A stretch of 64,000 bases of DNA from Herminiimonas sp. KBW02 (GCF_003852535.1 NZ_QAJP01000010.1:62001-126000); one strand, 5' to 3'. Shown: positions 1-8,487, counted from the stretch's first letter. Numbers and translations: made by a program. The notes: a model not told the origin generated them from the letters alone.

Positions 1-210
1 GCCATGCATCAGCACGATCAATGGTTTGGCCGCCTCATCCTGCATCACCAGCGTTTTCACGACATGATGCTCGTCTACACCCAGTTTTTGCGCAGAAACC
101 GTGGTTCCGCCATGTTCTTCATAATCGTACGGGTGTTCGGAGAAACCTATCCCGTTACGACGCAACCATTGGGTCGCCGGCGTTTCGGAAATATGCTCTT
201 TTTTGGCCAT
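1..210 (-). CDS. YbaK/EbsC-type Cys-tRNA(Pro) deacylase, N-terminal part (cut by window edge)
   Basis: Reading the minus strand from 210 gives an open frame starting MAKKEHISETPATQWLRR and continuing to the window edge with the segments FSEHPYDYEEHGG, VSAQKLGVDEHHVVKTLVMQ and KPLIVLMHG. These match the start of the YbaK/EbsC family, which hydrolyses mis-charged Cys-tRNA(Pro) and related aminoacyl-tRNAs in the cytoplasm. Only about 70 residues of roughly 160 are present. An alternative ATG lies five codons upstream at 225; neither has a strong ribosome binding site. The gene is divergent from the hydrolase gene at 247. Family assignment is from remembered family sequence, not from a search. 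Confidence 0.75.
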   Translation of the reverse strand, partial: MAKKEHISETPATQWLRRNGIGFSEHPYDYEEHGGTTVSAQKLGVDEHHVVKTLVMQDEAAKPLIVLMHG

Positions 211-246
211 GCGTGTTACGCTCATCTATAAAATTTGGAGCACATT

Positions 247-1236
247 ATGCAACAAGAACTCCGCTTTGCCACCTTCAACGTATGCAATCTGGCATTGCCG
301 GGTATTAAATACTATGAAGACCAGATTCCGTACTCTGCCGAAGAATACGAGGCCAAGATTAGCTGGATCGCGCAACAGCTGGACCGACTCGACGCGGACG
401 TAATCGGCCTGCAGGAGATCTTTTCCCAGCAGGCACTGACCGACGTCCTCGCAAAAACACAGAAATATCGTCATGCACAACAACTGGGCGTCGATCCCGA
501 CCCTGACGCCGATCATCTGACGCCCAGCGTCGCCATGATCACACGCTTGCCGGTACTGGCAGGCGCCACGGTTTTTCGTGTTTTACCGCATCAGCTGGCG
601 ATCACGCTACCCGGCGTCGCGCACCCGGTCACGCATTTCACGCGCCCTATCCTGCACGCACAAATAGAAGCCGCGCCCGGCCTGGCAGTCGATGTTTTTG
701 TCTGTCACCTGAAATCCAAACTGCCGGATTACCGCAGTGACCTCGACGATGAATTACCGGACCAGACCGGCATCGCCATGTTGCGTTCGCTGATGCGGCG
801 TGGCACCGACGCACTAGGCTTGCGTCATCTGCTGTCGGATATCAAACAGGTGCAGCGCAAACCCATCGTCGTCATGGGTGACTTCAATGATGTCGCCGAC
901 GCGATCCCGACCCAGATGGTGATGGGCCTGGGCAAGTATCCATTGAACGGGGTCGATGACCGCCTGTTTGAAAGTTACCGTATCCAGTCACGCCGTGATG
1001 TCCTGCGCGATGTCGGCTATACCCACATTCACGACAATAGCTACGAAACGATAGATCACATCCTGGTGTCGGAAGAGTTCAATCCTGGTTCGCCGACTGC
1101 TTTAGGCGAAGTCGTCGAAGTGATGTACCTGAATGACCATATGGCTTTCAGGCAGGCTTATGCTTCGGATCACGGCCTGGTACTGGCGCGCATACTGCTG
1201 CATGAGCAGGTAGCGGAACCCGCATCCGACGACTAA
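247..1236 (+). CDS. Endonuclease/exonuclease/phosphatase (EEP) family hydrolase
   Basis: A 329-residue protein with the EEP (DNase I-like) fold signatures in order: FATFNVCNLALPG at the N-terminus, GLQEIF with the metal-binding Glu near residue 58, CHLKSKLPD near 160, GDFNDVADA near 217 and a C-terminal ASDHGLVLA with the catalytic Asp-His. The family cleaves phosphodiester or phosphomonoester bonds in nucleic acids, lipids or sugars; the substrate here cannot be told. The ATG at 247 is preferred over an in-frame TTG at 235 because GGAG sits six bases before it. No signal peptide is visible, so it is probably cytoplasmic. Confidence 0.85.
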   Translation: MQQELRFATFNVCNLALPGIKYYEDQIPYSAEEYEAKISWIAQQLDRLDADVIGLQEIFSQQALTDVLAKTQKYRHAQQLGVDPDPDADHLTPSVAMITRLPVLAGATVFRVLPHQLAITLPGVAHPVTHFTRPILHAQIEAAPGLAVDVFVCHLKSKLPDYRSDLDDELPDQTGIAMLRSLMRRGTDALGLRHLLSDIKQVQRKPIVVMGDFNDVADAIPTQMVMGLGKYPLNGVDDRLFESYRIQSRRDVLRDVGYTHIHDNSYETIDHILVSEEFNPGSPTALGEVVEVMYLNDHMAFRQAYASDHGLVLARILLHEQVAEPASDD

Positions 1237-1266
1237 GGGGCGGGATGCGGTAGATTTACTGGCCGA

Positions 1267-1455
1267 TTACTTGTCTGCGGCAGGCGTCTCGCCGCTATCT
1301 TGCTCAGCATCGCTGCTGTCATCATCTGCTTCCGCTGCTACGCTGTCGTCAGGGGCATTGCCCTTTTCCAGCTTGCGCTTCAGCTTTTCTTCTTTTTTTC
1401 TTTTCTTTTCCAACTCTTTTTGACGCTTTTCGTACTGAAAATTAGGTTTAGCCAA
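1267..1455 (-). CDS. Small Lys/Glu-rich hypothetical protein (62 aa)
   Basis: The first half is strongly basic and helical (runs of Lys, Glu and Arg such as EKRQKELEKKRKKEEK, coiled-coil-like), and the second half is acidic with many Asp, Ser, Ala and Glu. Such short charged proteins are widespread in Burkholderiales and have no established function that I know of. It is convergent with the EEP hydrolase (gap 30 bases) and separated from xerD by about 240 bases in which I see no further gene. Composition is the only clue; a nucleic-acid or ribosome-associated role would be a guess. Confidence 0.6.
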   Translation of the reverse strand: MAKPNFQYEKRQKELEKKRKKEEKLKRKLEKGNAPDDSVAAEADDDSSDAEQDSGETPAADK

Positions 1456-1698
1456 GTGGTCGCTCTTTGAGTGGATGTTCTGTTTAGGGTAGGCTTCGGG
1501 CGCTTATGTGCATGCAATCACGCCCTGCTATGGGACGAATGCTAGCATGCCACCGTCGTTTACGTGTCGGAACTGCGGGCAGGCAAATGCATTGCCATAC
1601 AACAACATCTGTCTACGTCAGCCTATGCCATGCAAGACTGCGCAATATCCACGCTTTGTGGCGCAAACATAATTTCAGGCTGATTCCGGCCGCCCCTC

Positions 1699-2604
1699 CT
1701 AGCCGCGCGGATGATGCATCTGATGCAGGCGTTTCAAACGCTCGCGCGCGACGTGGGTATAGATTTGCGTAGTGGAAATATCGGAATGACCCAGCAAAAG
1801 CTGCACGACACGCAGATCCGCTCCGTGATTCAGCAAATGGGTGGCAAATGCATGACGCAGGGTATGCGGTGACAGCGGTGCATTGATATTGGCGACCAGC
1901 GCATGCTTCTTGATCAGGGTCCAGAACATCTGACGCGTCATCGCCCCGCCACGTGCAGTCACGAACAAGGCATCGTCTGTCTGGCCATCCAGGATCACGC
2001 CACGCGCTTCCTTCAGGTAGCGCTCTATCCACGCCCGCGCTTCTTCGCCAAACGGAATCAGACGCGTTTTACCGCCCTTGCCTGTGACGCGCAGCACGCC
2101 CTCGTTCATGCCGACTTCGACCGATTTCAGCAAGACCAGCTCGGTCACCCGCAAACCGCTGGCGTACATCAACTCCAGCATGGTGCGGTCACGCAAACCC
2201 AGTGGCGTGTTGATATCCGGTGCCGCCAGCAAAGCCTCCACCTGTGCTTCCGACAAAGTCTTGGGCATGCGTGGCGGCTGCTTGGCCGAGCGCAGGTGCA
2301 GGCATGGATCGTCCTTGATTTTGTTTTGCCGCAGCGCCAGCTGATAGAAGCGCTTGAGTACGGCCAGGCGACGGTTCGATGAAGTAGCTTTGGTAGTGGC
2401 GTGTTTGGCGTAGAAATAACCATTCAAATCTTCGGCATACGCCTCCAGCAAAGGCTTGCCGCGCTCCTGCTGCAACCAGACGGCAAACAGACGCAAATCA
2501 CGGCGATACGCTTCCAGTGAATTTTTGGCGAGACCATCTTCCAGCCACAAGGTGTCGCAGAACTCGTCTATCTCGGCCTGACTGCGCAATGCTTCAGTGC
2601 TCAT
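1699..2604 (-). CDS. xerD: Tyrosine recombinase XerD
   Basis: A 301-residue site-specific recombinase that, with XerC, resolves chromosome dimers at dif during FtsK-driven segregation. An N-terminal SAM-like core-binding domain (about 1-105) is followed by the catalytic domain with all expected residues: R152 in ASGLRVTEL, K176 in GKGGK, H247 and R250 in HTLRHAFATH, H273 in LLGHSD and nucleophile Y282 in TTQIYTH. Length is normal for XerD. The ATG overlaps the ogt stop codon (TGATG), implying translational coupling; an in-frame TTG lies one codon upstream. The chromosomal, non-phage context argues for the housekeeping enzyme and not an island integrase. Confidence 0.93.
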   Translation of the reverse strand: MSTEALRSQAEIDEFCDTLWLEDGLAKNSLEAYRRDLRLFAVWLQQERGKPLLEAYAEDLNGYFYAKHATTKATSSNRRLAVLKRFYQLALRQNKIKDDPCLHLRSAKQPPRMPKTLSEAQVEALLAAPDINTPLGLRDRTMLELMYASGLRVTELVLLKSVEVGMNEGVLRVTGKGGKTRLIPFGEEARAWIERYLKEARGVILDGQTDDALFVTARGGAMTRQMFWTLIKKHALVANINAPLSPHTLRHAFATHLLNHGADLRVVQLLLGHSDISTTQIYTHVARERLKRLHQMHHPRG

Positions 2605-3116
2605 CAATTACCCTGGCTCCCGTAGCCTGCGACCTTTTCATGCGCCAGCAACCAGCGCTTGACGCCGACATGGAAGCTGGTCTCATCATCGTAATGCGAG
2701 AAACCGCCGAGGCCATTCGCTGCGGTCACGCGATGGCACGGTATGACCAGTGGATACCAGTTCGCACCACAAGCCTGACCAACGGCACGTGGTGCAGACT
2801 TTACGCGGCGCGCAATGTCGCCATACGTCAGCACCTCTCCGCGCGGGATTTCTGCAATCGCTTTCCACACTTTGTTCTGGAAGGCCGTGCCTATCGGAGC
2901 CAGTGGCAGGTCGAAGCAGAAATCCGCATCGTGCAGATAACGATCGACTTGCACGGCGGCGCGCTCCGATACAGCATCAAGCGCGGCCTTTTCATGGAAG
3001 CTGGCGGGCAAGTACACCAGCTCGCGCACCTGTCCGTCTTCGACACGTATGCCGATGGCGCCGAAGGAAGCTTCGACGATGGCGGTGAACAGGGATTGTG
3101 CTGCATTCTGTTGCAT
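2604..3116 (-). CDS. ogt: Methylated-DNA--protein-cysteine methyltransferase
   Basis: A 170-residue suicide repair protein that transfers methyl groups from O6-methylguanine (or O4-methylthymine) to its own cysteine. The C-terminal DNA-binding domain carries GTAFQNKVWKAIAEIPRGEVLTYGDIA, the helix-turn-helix around residues 98-115 and the active-site PCHR with Cys127. The N-terminal domain lacks the zinc-binding Cys cluster of Ada, so it is the stand-alone Ogt/AGT form. It is the first gene of an ogt-xerD pair; its stop overlaps the xerD start. Confidence 0.93.
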   Translation of the reverse strand: MQQNAAQSLFTAIVEASFGAIGIRVEDGQVRELVYLPASFHEKAALDAVSERAAVQVDRYLHDADFCFDLPLAPIGTAFQNKVWKAIAEIPRGEVLTYGDIARRVKSAPRAVGQACGANWYPLVIPCHRVTAANGLGGFSHYDDETSFHVGVKRWLLAHEKVAGYGSQGN

Positions 3117-3157
3117 GGCGATGGATAGGTAAAAAAAAGCAATGGCCTAAGCATAAA

Positions 3158-3363
3158 ACAAAAAAGGCGCATCTCGCGATGCGCCCTCAAATACCTCCAC
3201 TGTACCCTCGCCGCGTATAGCATCAGCTATCGCCGCTTTTATTGATACAGGTCTCCCCTACTATCCGGCATCGATGCCGTGTGTGTATCTGTCTCCTGCT
3301 ATCTATCCTGACTATCCTGTACTGCCTGCTTATGCTGGTGCCGGCCGGGCCTTGCACCAAAGT
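3158..3363 (-). ncRNA. Candidate small RNA (about 200 nt) with intrinsic terminator
   Basis: No protein frame explains this stretch. On the minus strand a promoter-like pair (3370-3398) is followed by about 200 nt ending in a perfect 7-bp GC-rich hairpin (GGCGCAT 3166-3172 with ATGCGCC 3179-3185) and a run of T on the transcribed strand. The would-be RNA holds six GGA trinucleotides, mostly as GGAUAG or GGAGAC, in the style of CsrA/RsmA-binding RNAs. A related element follows at 3526-3618. Existence of the transcript is inferred from promoter plus terminator; the function is unknown. Confidence 0.5.
3166..3185 (-). terminator. Intrinsic terminator of the first sRNA-like element
   Basis: GGCGCAT and ATGCGCC form a perfect 7-bp stem with a six-base loop. 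The plus strand has a run of A just before 3166, which is a U-run after the hairpin in minus-strand RNA. Confidence 0.75.
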
Positions 3364-3369
3364 GGGGTG

Positions 3370-3398
3370 ATTATAGGAAGCTATCCCGCATAAATCAA
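3370..3398 (-). promoter_or_regulatory. Sigma-70-like promoter for the sRNA-like element
   Basis: On the minus strand TTGATT (3393-3398) and a consensus TATAAT (3370-3375) are separated by exactly 17 bases, pointing toward the hairpin at 3166-3185. No coding gene lies within reach before ogt 250 bases further on, so it could also contribute to ogt-xerD expression by readthrough. Confidence 0.6.
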
Positions 3399-3525
3399 GC
3401 ACTCATCTGGATCGGATAATAGCCGAGGAAAACCGCCTGTGCTAGGTTTTTTAACAACGTTTTTCGCCAGACCCGCAATAATATTTTTGACAAGTTTTCA
3501 GCATTTATTGTAGGTAGCTACAAAT

Positions 3526-3618
3526 AAAAAGGGCGCATCTGACGATGCGCCCCTGAATCCTGCTCTGCGTTCCCGGCTGTGACTGACTACCCTCACAGCA
3601 TCATCAAACACAGGTCTC
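3526..3618 (-). ncRNA. Second, related sRNA-like element / 3' UTR of tctA
   Basis: Read on the minus strand this starts with GAGGAGACCTGT and ends in an 8-bp perfect hairpin (GGGCGCAT 3531-3538 with ATGCGCCC 3545-3552) followed by U-rich sequence. It shares the opening GGAGACCTGT, an internal GATGCT, GAGGGTA and nearly the same terminator hairpin with the element at 3158-3260, so the two seem to be diverged copies. It lies just behind the tctA stop codon (3664), so it may be processed from the tctA mRNA, act as its terminator, or have its own promoter. Confidence 0.45.
3531..3552 (-). terminator. Intrinsic terminator downstream of tctA
   Basis: Perfect 8-bp stem with six-base loop followed on the minus strand by CTTTTTATTTG. 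It is the first strong terminator after the first tct operon. Confidence 0.75.
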
Positions 3619-3663
3619 CTCGACTTACCAGCCTGCTGCCTGCAACAGGCAGCGGCCGTGTCT

Positions 3664-5166
3664 TTAGTCTTCCTTGAATGCTTCTTCGCGTTTTTTGCGC
3701 AAGGCCGGCATCAACACTACTGCCATCGCCAATACGGCAACTGCCAGCATGGTTGCGCTGATCGGACGCTGGACAAACACCAACGGATCGCTGCGCGACA
3801 ACAGCAATGCACGACGCAGATACTCTTCCATCATCGGTCCGATGATGAAGCCCAGCAGCATAGGTGCAGGTTCCGCATCCAGCTTGGCGCAGATATAACC
3901 AAACAAACCAAACAAGGCCATCAGGTAAATATCGAAGTCGCTATTATTCAGGCTGAATACACCGATCGCGCAGAACAGCAGAATGGCCGGGAACAGGTGA
4001 TGGTAAGGCACGGTAATCATGCGCACCCACAAACCGATCATCGGCAGATTCAGCACGATGAGGAAGAAGTTACCAATCCACATCGACGCAATCAAACCCC
4101 AGAACAAGGTTGGTTGCTCGGTCATCACCGCCGGACCTGGCTGGATACCCTGAATGATCATCGCGCCGATCATCAGCGCCATCACCGGATTCGAAGGGAT
4201 ACCCAAAGTCAGCATAGGAATGAACGAAGTCTGCGCACCGGCGTTGTTCGCCGATTCAGGAGCAGCCACACCTTCGATAGCACCCTTACCGAATTCTGCC
4301 GAGTTTTTCGATACTTTCTTCTCAATCGAATACGCTGCAAACGACGCCAGCATCGCGCCGCCGCCCGGCAGGATACCCAGCGCCGAACCGAGCGCAGTAC
4401 CACGCAAAACAGGAGCGATGATGCGCTTGAAGTCATCCTTGGTCAGCATCAGGCCGGATACTTTCTTCATCAACAGCGAACGGGTTTCTTCATGTTCGAG
4501 GTTGCGGATGATTTCGCCGATACCGAACATACCCATTGCCACGATCACGAAGTTGATACCGTCTGCCAGTTCCGGCAAGTCGAAGGTATAACGTGCCGCA
4601 CCCGAGTTAACGTCGGAACCAACCAGACCAAGCAACAGACCGAGGATCACCATACCGATCGCATTGAGCAGCGAGCCGCTGGCCAGAACGACGGAAGCAA
4701 CCAGACCCAGCACCATCAGCGAGAAGTATTCGGCAGGACCGAATTTCAATGCGAGGTCAGCCAGTGGCGGTGCAAACAATGCCAGCAGAATGGTCGCCAC
4801 GGTACCGGCAAAGAAGGAGCCGATAGCCGCTGTTGCCAGCGCCTTGCCTGCTCGCCCGTTACGCGCCATCTGATATCCGTCGATCGCCGTCACCACCGAG
4901 GATGATTCCCCGGGCAGATTGACCAGAATCGCAGTGGTTGAGCCACCGTACTGGGCACCGTAGTAAATACCAGCGAGCATGATCAGTGCGGAAATCGGAG
5001 GCAAGGCAAAAGTCGCCGGCAACAACATTGCGATCGTGGCCACAGGACCCAGACCAGGCAACACGCCGACAGCGGTACCGAGGAATACCCCGGCCAGACA
5101 GTACGCCAGATTCTGCAAGGACATTGCAGTATCAAAACCCAGCGCCAGATTAGTGAATAATTCCAT
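3664..5166 (-). CDS. tctA: Tripartite tricarboxylate transporter, large permease subunit TctA
   Basis: A 500-residue integral membrane protein of the TctA family (12 or so helices). The family signature GVLPGLGPVATIAMLLP is near residue 35, and the repeated glycine-rich loop ILPGGGAMLASFAAYSIEKK near 265 marks the internal duplication. With TctB and the periplasmic TctC it forms a secondary, ion-driven uptake system for carboxylates; the actual substrate is not readable from sequence. It starts 12 bases after tctB in a tctC-tctB-tctA minus-strand operon. A second, independent tct set lies at 43.9-47.0 kb. Confidence 0.92.
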   Translation of the reverse strand: MELFTNLALGFDTAMSLQNLAYCLAGVFLGTAVGVLPGLGPVATIAMLLPATFALPPISALIMLAGIYYGAQYGGSTTAILVNLPGESSSVVTAIDGYQMARNGRAGKALATAAIGSFFAGTVATILLALFAPPLADLALKFGPAEYFSLMVLGLVASVVLASGSLLNAIGMVILGLLLGLVGSDVNSGAARYTFDLPELADGINFVIVAMGMFGIGEIIRNLEHEETRSLLMKKVSGLMLTKDDFKRIIAPVLRGTALGSALGILPGGGAMLASFAAYSIEKKVSKNSAEFGKGAIEGVAAPESANNAGAQTSFIPMLTLGIPSNPVMALMIGAMIIQGIQPGPAVMTEQPTLFWGLIASMWIGNFFLIVLNLPMIGLWVRMITVPYHHLFPAILLFCAIGVFSLNNSDFDIYLMALFGLFGYICAKLDAEPAPMLLGFIIGPMMEEYLRRALLLSRSDPLVFVQRPISATMLAVAVLAMAVVLMPALRKKREEAFKED

Positions 5167-5178
5167 ATGAGTACCTTT

Positions 5179-5640
5179 TTAACCGCCAAACCATGGGCCA
5201 ATAATTGCAATCGGCAAGCCGAGCAATTCGACGAACACCACTACCGCAAACACGGCAGCACCTATGGCCAGCGCAATCGCCGGAACCCATTTGAATTTTG
5301 AACTGGCATATGCGCTGAACATGATGATCGCAAATACTGCGGCCACCAGGCCGGCACCACGCACCAGGAAACCGAACAGCAAGACGCCGGTCAGGATCAA
5401 AATTGTTTCTTTGACGGCAAACTTCCCGATCGGCTCGCCGTCACGGAAGAAAGAACGTACCGATGCCGCCAGGCCGATCAGAGTCAGCAAGCCGCCAAGG
5501 ATGGTAGGGAAATAAGCGGGACCCATTTTGCCTGCGGTACCCATGTTGTAATCGCGGCCGATGACGACGGCGGCCAGACCGATACAGATAAAAATAACCC
5601 CAGTCCAAAAGTCCTTGGGATGTCGGATGAATGATAACAA
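5179..5640 (-). CDS. tctB: Tripartite tricarboxylate transporter, small subunit TctB
   Basis: A 153-residue protein with four predicted membrane helices (around 12-30, 44-60, 80-105 and 120-145), the usual size and layout of TctB. The motif GKMGPAYFPTILGGLLTLIGL is typical of the family. Start is a TTG at 5640, supported by GGGGAG five bases upstream; no ATG is suitably placed. It sits between a terminator hairpin (5763-5794) and tctA, so it is transcribed less than tctC unless the hairpin is read through. Confidence 0.88.
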   Translation of the reverse strand: MLSFIRHPKDFWTGVIFICIGLAAVVIGRDYNMGTAGKMGPAYFPTILGGLLTLIGLAASVRSFFRDGEPIGKFAVKETILILTGVLLFGFLVRGAGLVAAVFAIIMFSAYASSKFKWVPAIALAIGAAVFAVVVFVELLGLPIAIIGPWFGG

Positions 5641-5762
5641 GTTGCTCCCCTTCTCTAAAAACCAGATGGCTCAACGTCGAATAACAAACATCAAACGTCG
5701 AACAAAAACTTTCTGTCCTGCATTGTCCCGGTGGGTGCGAATTTACCGGTCCACTTACTGAA

Positions 5763-5794
5763 ATGACGAGATACACCTGCGCGTATCTCGTCAT
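5763..5794 (-). terminator. Hairpin between tctC and tctB (partial terminator/attenuator)
   Basis: ATGACGAGATAC and GTATCTCGTCAT form a perfect 12-bp stem around an eight-base loop. Short T runs flank it, mainly after the left arm on the plus strand, so termination efficiency on the minus strand is uncertain. Its place after the receptor gene and before the permease genes is typical for making more binding protein than permease. Confidence 0.65.
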
Positions 5795-5818
5795 TTTTAA
5801 ATTTACTGCATGGAGTTA

Positions 5819-6796
5819 TCAGTCAGCGTAGACGCCAGCCTTCTTGATAATTGGTGCCCACTTGGCGATTTCCGCTTTCAGGTGTGCACGCAGTGCTTCT
5901 GGTGTTGCGCGGTTTTCAGCAACCGGCTCGGTACCCAGATCAGCGAAACGTTGCTTGACTGTCGGATCTTTCAAAGCGACTTGCAAAGCGTGTTCCAGTT
6001 TGTCGATGATAGGTTTTGGTGTGCTCTTAGGAGCATACAAACCATGCCACACAGCAACTTCAAAGCCTGGCAAGCCAGCTTCGTTCATGGTTGGCAGGTT
6101 AGGCAGTGAAGGTACGCGCGTTTTTGTGGTGACCGCGTAAGCCTTGATTTTGCCGCCTTTGATCTGGCTGGTGGTGTTGGTGGTTTGATCGCACATGAAA
6201 TCAACCTGACCGCCGAGCAAATCGTTCATTGCCGGACCAGTACCTTTGTAAGGAACAGTGGTCAGTTCAGTGTCGATTGCTGTCATGAACAACATACCGC
6301 ACAAGTGCGAAGCCGAACCAACGCCTGCATTGGCGTAAGTTACTTTGGATTTGTTGGCTTTAACGTAGGCCAGCAATTCTTTCAGGTCTTTCGCCGGGAA
6401 GTCGCCGCGCGCGATGAAAGTCATCGGTACGTCGGTGATCAGGCCGATAGGCTCGAAATCATCTACTGCGTTGTAGCTCAGTTTGCGATACAGCGAAGGC
6501 GCTGTCGATTGACCGATGTGGTGCAGGAACAGGGTGTAGCCGTCCGGTGCGGATTTCGCAACGCGTGCTGCACCAATTGTGCCGCCGGCGCCGCCGACGT
6601 TTTCAACCAATACGGTTTGTTTCAGTGTGTTGCCCATCGATTGCGCAACCAGACGCGCCACTGTATCGGTCGGACCACCCGCAGCAAACGGCACGATCAT
6701 CGTGATCGGCTTGGTTGGGTAAGGTGTTTGGGCATAGGCAAACGCACTCGCGAACATCGCCAGGCCAGCAACCGATTTCAGAAATTTATGTTTCAT
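5819..6796 (-). CDS. tctC: Bug/TctC family periplasmic carboxylate-binding protein
   Basis: A 325-residue secreted receptor with a Sec signal peptide ending in FASAFAYAQ (about residue 22), followed by the Bug-family opening TPYPTKPITMIVPFAAGGPTDTVAR, GGAGGTIGAARVAKSAPDGYT and the substrate-loop region AGVGSASHL. It captures a carboxylate in the periplasm and delivers it to TctAB. Excellent ribosome site (AGGAGAC). First gene of the minus-strand tct operon. Bug proteins bind very different ligands, so the substrate is open. Confidence 0.9.
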   Translation of the reverse strand: MKHKFLKSVAGLAMFASAFAYAQTPYPTKPITMIVPFAAGGPTDTVARLVAQSMGNTLKQTVLVENVGGAGGTIGAARVAKSAPDGYTLFLHHIGQSTAPSLYRKLSYNAVDDFEPIGLITDVPMTFIARGDFPAKDLKELLAYVKANKSKVTYANAGVGSASHLCGMLFMTAIDTELTTVPYKGTGPAMNDLLGGQVDFMCDQTTNTTSQIKGGKIKAYAVTTKTRVPSLPNLPTMNEAGLPGFEVAVWHGLYAPKSTPKPIIDKLEHALQVALKDPTVKQRFADLGTEPVAENRATPEALRAHLKAEIAKWAPIIKKAGVYAD

Positions 6797-7215
6797 GTGA
6801 CGTGTCTCCTGATTTAATAATTATTGGAAAAACTACAACCGGACTAATCTTTGCCAGCCGTTTGTTCATCCTAACAAAATCGCAAATAAAGCGATACGAG
6901 GATAGTGGCTCAATATAAAAATGCACGAAGAAAACAGCTTGAACCCTTCGGGGTAGTATGCCCCAAACTAATCCAAGGGGGCTGATCATACTTACCGAAC
7001 CTTTCACCAAACTTGCGGGGACAAGACTAAACGATTTTATAGACCGTCTGCAAGAAAGATTCGTGGCAATTTACACCCGTCATAACGCATATCACTGATA
7101 TACCTGTGCGGCGAAACAAGAATTCACATTATCGATACATTTCCGCATACGCAATATGAAAAACAATCATATTGCATGCGTTAACTAATGTCGCTTATCT
7201 ATTACTAATGAATGT
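6797..7215. other. Intergenic region with an inverted repeat at 7144-7180
   Basis: No credible gene is seen in these 419 bases. The tctC promoter must lie in the low-coordinate part. Close to the dctP stop, CGCAT-AC-GCAATATG (from 7144) pairs with CATATTGC-ATGCG (to 7180), a 13-pair interrupted stem without a T run. It could be an mRNA-stabilising stem behind dctP or a regulator site. Confidence 0.5.
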
Positions 7216-8235
7216 TTAGCGTGGATTATTACGACGCAGATCAGCATCGCGTGTGACGCCGTACACAATCGCTTTGCCGATGCGGCCTTCCAGCAGTTTA
7301 TGTACCGGCAGCAGGGCCTGCCGCCAGGCTTCGGTTTCCTGTTCGGTCAGCGTATACACTTTGACCTTCTTTAATTTTTTGATCGCCTGCAGTGCCGCGG
7401 CATTCTCTTCTTCCGCCAGATTGTTGCCATACACAGTCGCTTCGCGCATCGCGAGATCTATCGTATTACGCAAATCGGAAGGCAAGCCATCCCAGAACTT
7501 CTTGTTCACAACCACTGCACTACCCAGATAGCCATGGTTGGAAATGGTCACATTGCTCTGCACTTCATACCATTTTCTTGCGTAAAAATTAACAGGTGAG
7601 GTCTCTGCACCGTCAACAACACCACCTTGCAAGGCCGGATACACTTCGTGCGCATCCAGTATCAATGGAATGGCGCCGAGTGCTTCCATCTGCCAGGACA
7701 AGACTTTGGAAGAGTGGATGCGCATCGCCAGGCCGGAGAAATCAGATGGGACGCGCAGCAATTTATTGCCCGACATGATTTTGAAACCGTTATTCCAGTA
7801 GGCGAGGCCGACCATGCCCTTGGAATCCAGCTTGCGCAGCAGGGTTTTGCCGATCGGGCCTTCTGTCACGCGCGCGACTGATTCCTTATCAGTAAAGGCA
7901 AACGGCAAATCAAATACCTCGAAATCCTGGACGCCGAACTGGGCCAGCTTGGCCAGGGACGGCGCCAGCATCTGTACTGCACCCAATTGCAGCGCTTCCA
8001 GTTCGTCGGTTTCTTTGTAGAGCAGGTTATTCGGATAGACGTCGACCCGGATCCGGCGCTGGCTATTGCGTTCCACCAATTCCTTGAAACGTAGCGCCGC
8101 CTTGCCTTTCGGGCTGTCGGCCGGAGAAACGTGACTGAATTTAATTACAGTGGTCGTTTGCGCGGATACAATTACGCTGGTCAGCGATAATGCCAAACCA
8201 AGCATAAACAGATGCAGTTTTGTTGCTAATTTCAT
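7216..8235 (-). CDS. dctP: DctP-type TRAP transporter substrate-binding protein (orphan)
   Basis: A 339-residue periplasmic receptor. The chosen ATG at 8235 gives a clean signal peptide (MKLATKLHLFMLGLALSLT... ending VSAQ); upstream in-frame codons would add 63 residues of unlikely sequence. Family features include IKFSHVSPADSPKGKAALRFKELVE, the ligand-binding Arg region AMRIHSSKV and the C-terminal helix region. TRAP transporters need DctQ and DctM membrane subunits, and neither is near. The gene is divergent from a DctB/DctR-like two-component system, so it may serve as a periplasmic sensing partner or feed a remote DctQM. Confidence 0.87.
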   Translation of the reverse strand: MKLATKLHLFMLGLALSLTSVIVSAQTTTVIKFSHVSPADSPKGKAALRFKELVERNSQRRIRVDVYPNNLLYKETDELEALQLGAVQMLAPSLAKLAQFGVQDFEVFDLPFAFTDKESVARVTEGPIGKTLLRKLDSKGMVGLAYWNNGFKIMSGNKLLRVPSDFSGLAMRIHSSKVLSWQMEALGAIPLILDAHEVYPALQGGVVDGAETSPVNFYARKWYEVQSNVTISNHGYLGSAVVVNKKFWDGLPSDLRNTIDLAMREATVYGNNLAEEENAAALQAIKKLKKVKVYTLTEQETEAWRQALLPVHKLLEGRIGKAIVYGVTRDADLRRNNPR

Positions 8236-8487
8236 CGCACGATCAGGAGATCTCAAATTCGGGTTGATACTATGCGCAGTCACCTTAAGCGTCACAACTG
8301 TGGTTATCCACATCCTGTGTCGCAGTAAATGGGTTATACGCGCTCGCAATACACCAGCATTTTTTAATTTGAATGTAATGCTGAATAGAACAGCAAAAAA
8401 TCGACACAGACTATTCCGGCGCAATACATGCTTCTGAAGCTGCGCTTTTTATGTAAATAGTATGGTCGGTTTTTTATTTAGTTATTT
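8236..8487. promoter_or_regulatory. Divergent dctP/dctB control region with inverted repeats
   Basis: The 252 bases between divergent genes hold TGTGG-TTAT-CCACA (about 8300-8313) and CAGCATT (8355-8361) paired with AATGCTG (8377-8383). Either may be a binding site for the DctR-like regulator encoded downstream. This is inferred only from symmetry and place. Confidence 0.35.

Noticed and set aside
1699-2604. xerD as integrase of a mobile element
   Set aside because: Full-length XerD in a coupled ogt-xerD pair, no attachment repeats or phage genes around it.
3658-4905. Long plus-strand open frame (415 codons) opposite tctA
   Set aside because: Translation is Gln/His/Arg-rich without any family pattern and lies wholly antisense to a convincing TctA gene; it is a shadow of GC-skewed codons.
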